Assembly: GCA_005877535.1 (NCBI GenBank)
Contig: VBOM01000035.1
Location: 1-8,756, forward strand
DNA from: Nitrospirota bacterium
GTDB lineage: Bacteria; Nitrospirota; Nitrospiria; Nitrospirales; Nitrospiraceae
DNA: 8,756 nt
Direction: 5' to 3'
Positions 6,232-8,756 of the stretch are shown here, one piece after another (within the stretch, counting starts at the first letter, position 1; each line of letters starts with the position of its first letter). The notes under the pieces were generated by a model. The model ran no database searches. It had not been told where the DNA came from and saw only the letters and a list, made by a program, of their open reading frames with translations. Position numbers and translations under genes: made by a program.

Positions 6232-6448
6232 GCGGGATGCTCAAAATGTCCAGACTTCTCACCCGCCCAACCCCGGCGGCTACTTTACCCGCCCGCCCTG
6301 AGTCTGCCAAGACAGCCCCTTCGCCCAGGGACGCGCCGTTCCGCTGGCAAGGCCGCAGCGAGGGAAGAGGTGAGGCGTACGTTTCGGTACGTTGAGCCTC
6401 TGAGCGCAGCGAGAACGAAGCTGGCGGACTTTTTCAGCATCCTGCTAG
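6232..6448 (-). repeat. Family-1 palindromic repeat, long variant (R3)
   Basis: Read on the minus strand, this copy begins with CTAGCAGGATGCTGAAAAAG (6448 downward) and closely follows copy R4. It then extends to a distal tip at 6232-6240 (GCGGGATGC on +). It is about 214 bp long, against 124 bp for R2. The extra sequence of about 90 bp (roughly 6255-6344) lies between the core and the distal arm. The core hairpin is clear: GAGGC with GCCTC (6372-6376/6396-6400) and CGTAC with GTACG (6376-6380/6387-6391). It begins just after the terminator of the lipoprotein gene and is oriented away from that gene's 3' end. Confidence 0.8.
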
Positions 6449-6456
6449 AAAGACGA

Positions 6457-6488
6457 ACAGGCTGTCCGCCACTCGGCGGACAGCCTGT
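6457..6488 (-). terminator. Rho-independent terminator of the lipoprotein gene
   Basis: ACAGGCTGTCCGCC (6457-6470) and GGCGGACAGCCTGT (6475-6488) form a perfect 14-bp stem with a 4-nt loop. On the minus strand it is followed by the moderately T-rich TCGTCTTTC. It lies about 25 bp after the TAA of the lipoprotein gene. The perfect stem makes it convincing although the T tract is imperfect. Confidence 0.8.
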
Positions 6489-6513
6489 CAGGCCTGCCGG
6501 ACTATGGCTCCGA

Positions 6514-7218
6514 TTAGGGACTTACGCTGATGCGCTCCTTTATCATATCAAAGGTCTCCTTGGGCACCACGTTCTTGGCCACCAACTCGCCCTTCACCCG
6601 GTACGGACGATTCGTCACAATGCGGTCCGCCACATCTTTGGAGAGGCCAAGCACCAGCACCATATCACCGGCAGACGCCTTATTAACGTTCATGGAGGAA
6701 GACAGGGGCTGAGGAGCCTTCATCGCCGGGGGAAGAGGCGCCCCTGCAGGAGCGGGACTCAAGGACGGCGCGGAAGGTGCCGGGGCCCCTGTCACCGAAC
6801 GTGATTGATCTTTTAACTCTTTTTGATAACGAGCAACCAGGGACTTGAGCGTTTCGTTATGCTGCTTCACATCCTCGTATTCATGACGCACAGCCCGATT
6901 CTGGAAGGAGAGCTGCTTCACACGGTCTTCGAGTTCCTTCGTCCGACCCTCGACACTGCCGCGTTCCTTGTCGCGGCCATGTTGAATGCGCTCAAGCTCG
7001 TCGTGGGCAAGCTGGGCTTCGTTCCCATATTTCACATTGAGGTCCTTGAGCGTCCTCACCTGTTGTTCCAAAGCATTCTTTTGCGAGCGGGCCAGAGCCA
7101 ACTCGGACTTGGCCGAATCGATATCAACCATTGCCTCTTCATATTTCGTTTGACTGACACAGCCGACCATTGCAACTGCGCCGATCATCACGACCGACGC
7201 GATCCACCCTGATTTCAT
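6514..7218 (-). CDS. Coiled-coil lipoprotein with C-terminal helix-hairpin-helix domain
   Basis: This 234-residue predicted lipoprotein has a signal peptide, MKSGWIASVVMIGAVAMVGC, with a lipobox ending at C20 (M at -3 is slightly unusual). Residues about 24-140 are charged and heptad-like, as in a long coiled coil. Residues 144-172 form a proline/alanine-rich linker. The last 60 residues (MNVNKASAGDMVLVLGLSKD... to KERI) resemble a ComEA/T2SS-type helix-hairpin-helix module. This would place a coiled-coil rod with a small globular end at the membrane, facing the periplasm. The start at 7218 is supported by GGGAGGT (7223-7229) at good spacing; the frame is open upstream but implausible. It has its own terminator. 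Function is unknown. Confidence 0.85.
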   Translation of the reverse strand: MKSGWIASVVMIGAVAMVGCVSQTKYEEAMVDIDSAKSELALARSQKNALEQQVRTLKDLNVKYGNEAQLAHDELERIQHGRDKERGSVEGRTKELEDRVKQLSFQNRAVRHEYEDVKQHNETLKSLVARYQKELKDQSRSVTGAPAPSAPSLSPAPAGAPLPPAMKAPQPLSSSMNVNKASAGDMVLVLGLSKDVADRIVTNRPYRVKGELVAKNVVPKETFDMIKERISVSP

Positions 7219-7332
7219 GCGAACCTCCCATCCCACTGAGCGTGGTTTCTGCAACAGATGTCGGCCACCGCTCTTCATCCAGCAGGTCTGTCGGTATGAG
7301 AGAGTAGTCCGACACCTATACGTATAATGTTG

Positions 7333-7361
7333 GGTGTATGCCATGCCTTTCATTTTGTCAA
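7333..7361 (-). promoter_or_regulatory. Candidate promoter of the lipoprotein gene
   Basis: On the minus strand TTGACA (7356-7361) is a perfect -35 box. TACACC (7333-7338) follows after 17 bp, but is a poor -10 match. A nearby alternative -10 is the TATACGTATA palindrome at 7317-7326. The leader to the ATG at 7218 would be about 100 nt. The 251-bp gap 7219-7469 holds no supported gene. Confidence 0.35.
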
Positions 7362-7469
7362 CAGATTTGCGGTCCTCCCCCCTACCGGTCATCGTGAGAG
7401 TCTGTTGCGATTCGTCTACCTGCTTGACGGACTGCCGCCACTTTGTGAATATGCCCGAGACTCGCCGCC

Positions 7470-7756
7470 TAGCCCGCATTATTCATGACGGTTCGTCGCG
7501 AAATCGCGCAGTCGCCAAGCGAGACAGGCGCGCGGAGCCGCGAGGGAGGAAGGCATACTTGAAACAGTATGTTGACCGACTGAACGGCGAGCCCGCCTGC
7601 CTGGACGCCGTGCCAATCGCGTCCAGGTGCGTCGTCACCGCGCTTGCGAGATCGAGCGCCCTCTACATGATCGTGGCGCGAAGAAAGATTTCTACAATGG
7701 ATTCTGACTTCCATTCCCGCCATTGCAGCAGAAGCGTTCATGAATGATGCGGGCTA
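7470..7756. mobile_element. Family-2 MITE-like element (copy B)
   Basis: This 287-bp element has terminal inverted repeats TAGCCCGCATTATTCATGA and the inverse of TAGCCCGCATCATTCATGA (18 of 19 identical). The first half is shared with copy A, including the hairpin CATACT/AGTATG (7554-7559 with 7566-7571). A further hairpin CCTGGACGC/GCGTCCAGG (7600-7608 with 7619-7627) and the following ~100 bp are not in copy A. TA can be read at both flanks. Its right end stops 28 bp before uppP, so it forms most of that gene's upstream region. No transposase is encoded. Confidence 0.78.
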
Positions 7757-7784
7757 AACGCAACCTATCTCAGAAAGATATCGC

Positions 7785-8663
7785 ATGAACGAATGGGGTC
7801 CCGGTCTCGCCACGATCTTGGGTATTGTGGAGGGACTGACAGAGTTTCTACCCGTCTCGTCGACCGGCCATTTAATTCTCGTCGGCCACGTCCTAGGGTT
7901 CGAGGGGGACCTCGCTGCCAGCGCCGAGATTTCGATCCAACTTGGCGCCATCCTGGCCGTTATCGCCTATGAACGACACAAGCTCGTGTCCATGATCATA
8001 CAAGCCTGCAGGGAGCAGCAGGACGCCTCCGCCATGATGCGAACGCGTGCGACGGCCGCATGGTCGACAGTCCTGCGAGTCTCCTGGGCGACTCACCGGA
8101 ATCTCTGGTTTCTCAGCGGTCTCGGGCTCGCCTTCTTACCGGCCGCCGCGATCGGATTCCTTACCCATAGCTGGATCAAAAGCCATCTCTTTACGCCTCA
8201 AACTGTGGCTGCCTCCTCCATCGTCGGAGGCCTGATTATTCTCGCCGTCGAAGCGCGTCGTAGCCAAGCACAGATCTACCAACTCGAACAGGTGAGCCTG
8301 ATATCGGCGTTCTGGATCGGCGTGGCCCAGTGCGCCTCATTACTCCCCGGCATGTCCAGATCAGGCTCCACGATCATCGGAGGGCTCTTGGTAGGATTGG
8401 AGCGGAAAGTCGCGACGGAATACTCGTTCTTTCTCGCCCTTCCAACCCTCATCGTAGCGACCTGCTATCAAATATGGAAAGCACGTGACGTCTTCCGACA
8501 AGCCGACTATCTGGCACTCGGGATCGGGATGCTCGTATCGTTCGTCGTCGCCTGGCTTGTGATCGCAGCCTTTCTCTCGTTTGTGAAGCGACATACGCTC
8601 CGACCGTTTGCCTACTACCGCATCCTCATGGGCATCGCGGTCTTCTATATCTTTGGCTTTTAG
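7785..8663 (+). CDS. uppP: Undecaprenyl-diphosphatase UppP (BacA)
   Basis: This 292-residue polytopic membrane enzyme removes a phosphate from undecaprenyl pyrophosphate, recycling the lipid carrier for peptidoglycan and other envelope glycans; it can confer bacitracin resistance. Both family motifs are present: EGLTEFLPVSSTGHL (residues 16-30, with E16 and E20) and PGMSRSGST (188-196, with R192). Hydrophobic helices run throughout, and the length is a little above the usual 265-280, with a charged loop at about 75-105. The start ATG is in the expected position; the upstream AGAAAGA is a weak ribosome binding site. The stop TAG is the tip of a repeat, and the gene starts 28 bp after a family-2 element, so both ends border repeats. 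Confidence 0.95.
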   Translation: MNEWGPGLATILGIVEGLTEFLPVSSTGHLILVGHVLGFEGDLAASAEISIQLGAILAVIAYERHKLVSMIIQACREQQDASAMMRTRATAAWSTVLRVSWATHRNLWFLSGLGLAFLPAAAIGFLTHSWIKSHLFTPQTVAASSIVGGLIILAVEARRSQAQIYQLEQVSLISAFWIGVAQCASLLPGMSRSGSTIIGGLLVGLERKVATEYSFFLALPTLIVATCYQIWKARDVFRQADYLALGIGMLVSFVVAWLVIAAFLSFVKRHTLRPFAYYRILMGIAVFYIFGF

Positions 8664-8756
8664 CAGGATGTTGAAAAAGTCCGCCAGCTTCGTTCTCGCT
8701 GCGCTCAGAGGCTCAACGTACCGAAACGTACGCCTCACCTCTTCCCTCGCTGCGGC
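8661..8756 (+). repeat. Family-1 palindromic repeat, cut by the window end (R4)
   Basis: The copy starts TAGCAGGATGTTGAAAAAGT at the uppP stop codon (TAG 8661-8663) and continues through the core hairpin to GCTGCGGC at the last base. Its visible part matches the minus-strand reading of R3 almost without change, so these two are close relatives. The distal arm is outside the window. Confidence 0.82.

Noticed and set aside
6040..6804. A 254-residue + strand open frame
   Set aside because: It runs through repeat R3 and antisense to the end of the lipoprotein gene, with no family resemblance.
7323..7328. A perfect TATAAT on the + strand
   Set aside because: There is no -35 box at proper spacing and no + strand gene for over 450 bp. 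It overlaps a TATACGTATA palindrome.
7469..7741. A 90-residue minus-strand open frame spanning nearly all of element B
   Set aside because: It starts and stops in the terminal repeats, has no recognisable domain or ribosome binding site, and copy A does not appear to keep a matching frame. It is most likely a by-product of GC-rich palindromic sequence.

Overview
The window looks like a chromosomal segment from a GC-rich, Gram-negative-type bacterium. Coding style, gene content (a lipoprotein with a lipobox, a MacAB-type envelope transporter, UppP) and the many palindromic intergenic repeats with 'GCAGGATGCTGAAAAAGTCC' ends resemble Nitrospira-type (Nitrospirota) genomes. That assignment is inference from recalled repeat style, not from a search. 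No rRNA, tRNA, CRISPR array or transposase is visible.

Layout: comF (2-826, +), whose last codons lie in a repeat end; a leader region with a 22-bp RNA-type hairpin; an fmdB-type zinc ribbon (1005-1352, +); a good sigma70-like promoter driving a 65-residue HTH protein (1463-1660, +) and mraZ (1677-2117, +); a RusA-like nuclease (2257-2679, +) whose stop codon is the tip of a complete family-1 palindromic repeat (2679-2802). Then, on the minus strand, comes a MacAB-like locus read right to left: an adaptor lacking its N-terminus (4952-6037), an ATPase lacking its C-terminal half (4409-4828), a family-2 element (4168-4361) and an apparently intact MacB-type permease (2931-4166). Next are a long family-1 repeat (6232-6448), a coiled-coil/helix-hairpin-helix lipoprotein with a perfect 14-bp terminator (6514-7218, -), a second family-2 element (7470-7756), uppP (7785-8663, +) and a final family-1 repeat that runs off the window.

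The most striking content is the repeats. All four family-1 copies start just after the 3' end of a gene and point away from it. For comF, rusA and uppP the repeat tip supplies or overlaps the stop codon. The two family-2 elements have about 20-bp terminal inverted repeats that can be read as flanked by TA. Each sits directly upstream of a gene start, and one appears to have replaced the ABC ATPase C-terminus while its terminal repeat supplies the ribosome binding site of the permease. The two families share a core hairpin whose stem varies by compensatory changes.

Functionally, most genes are housekeeping or envelope genes (competence-type phosphoribosyltransferase, MraZ regulator, Holliday-junction nuclease homologue, undecaprenyl pyrophosphate recycling, lipoprotein). 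The transporter locus looks to be decaying, or mis-assembled across repeats.
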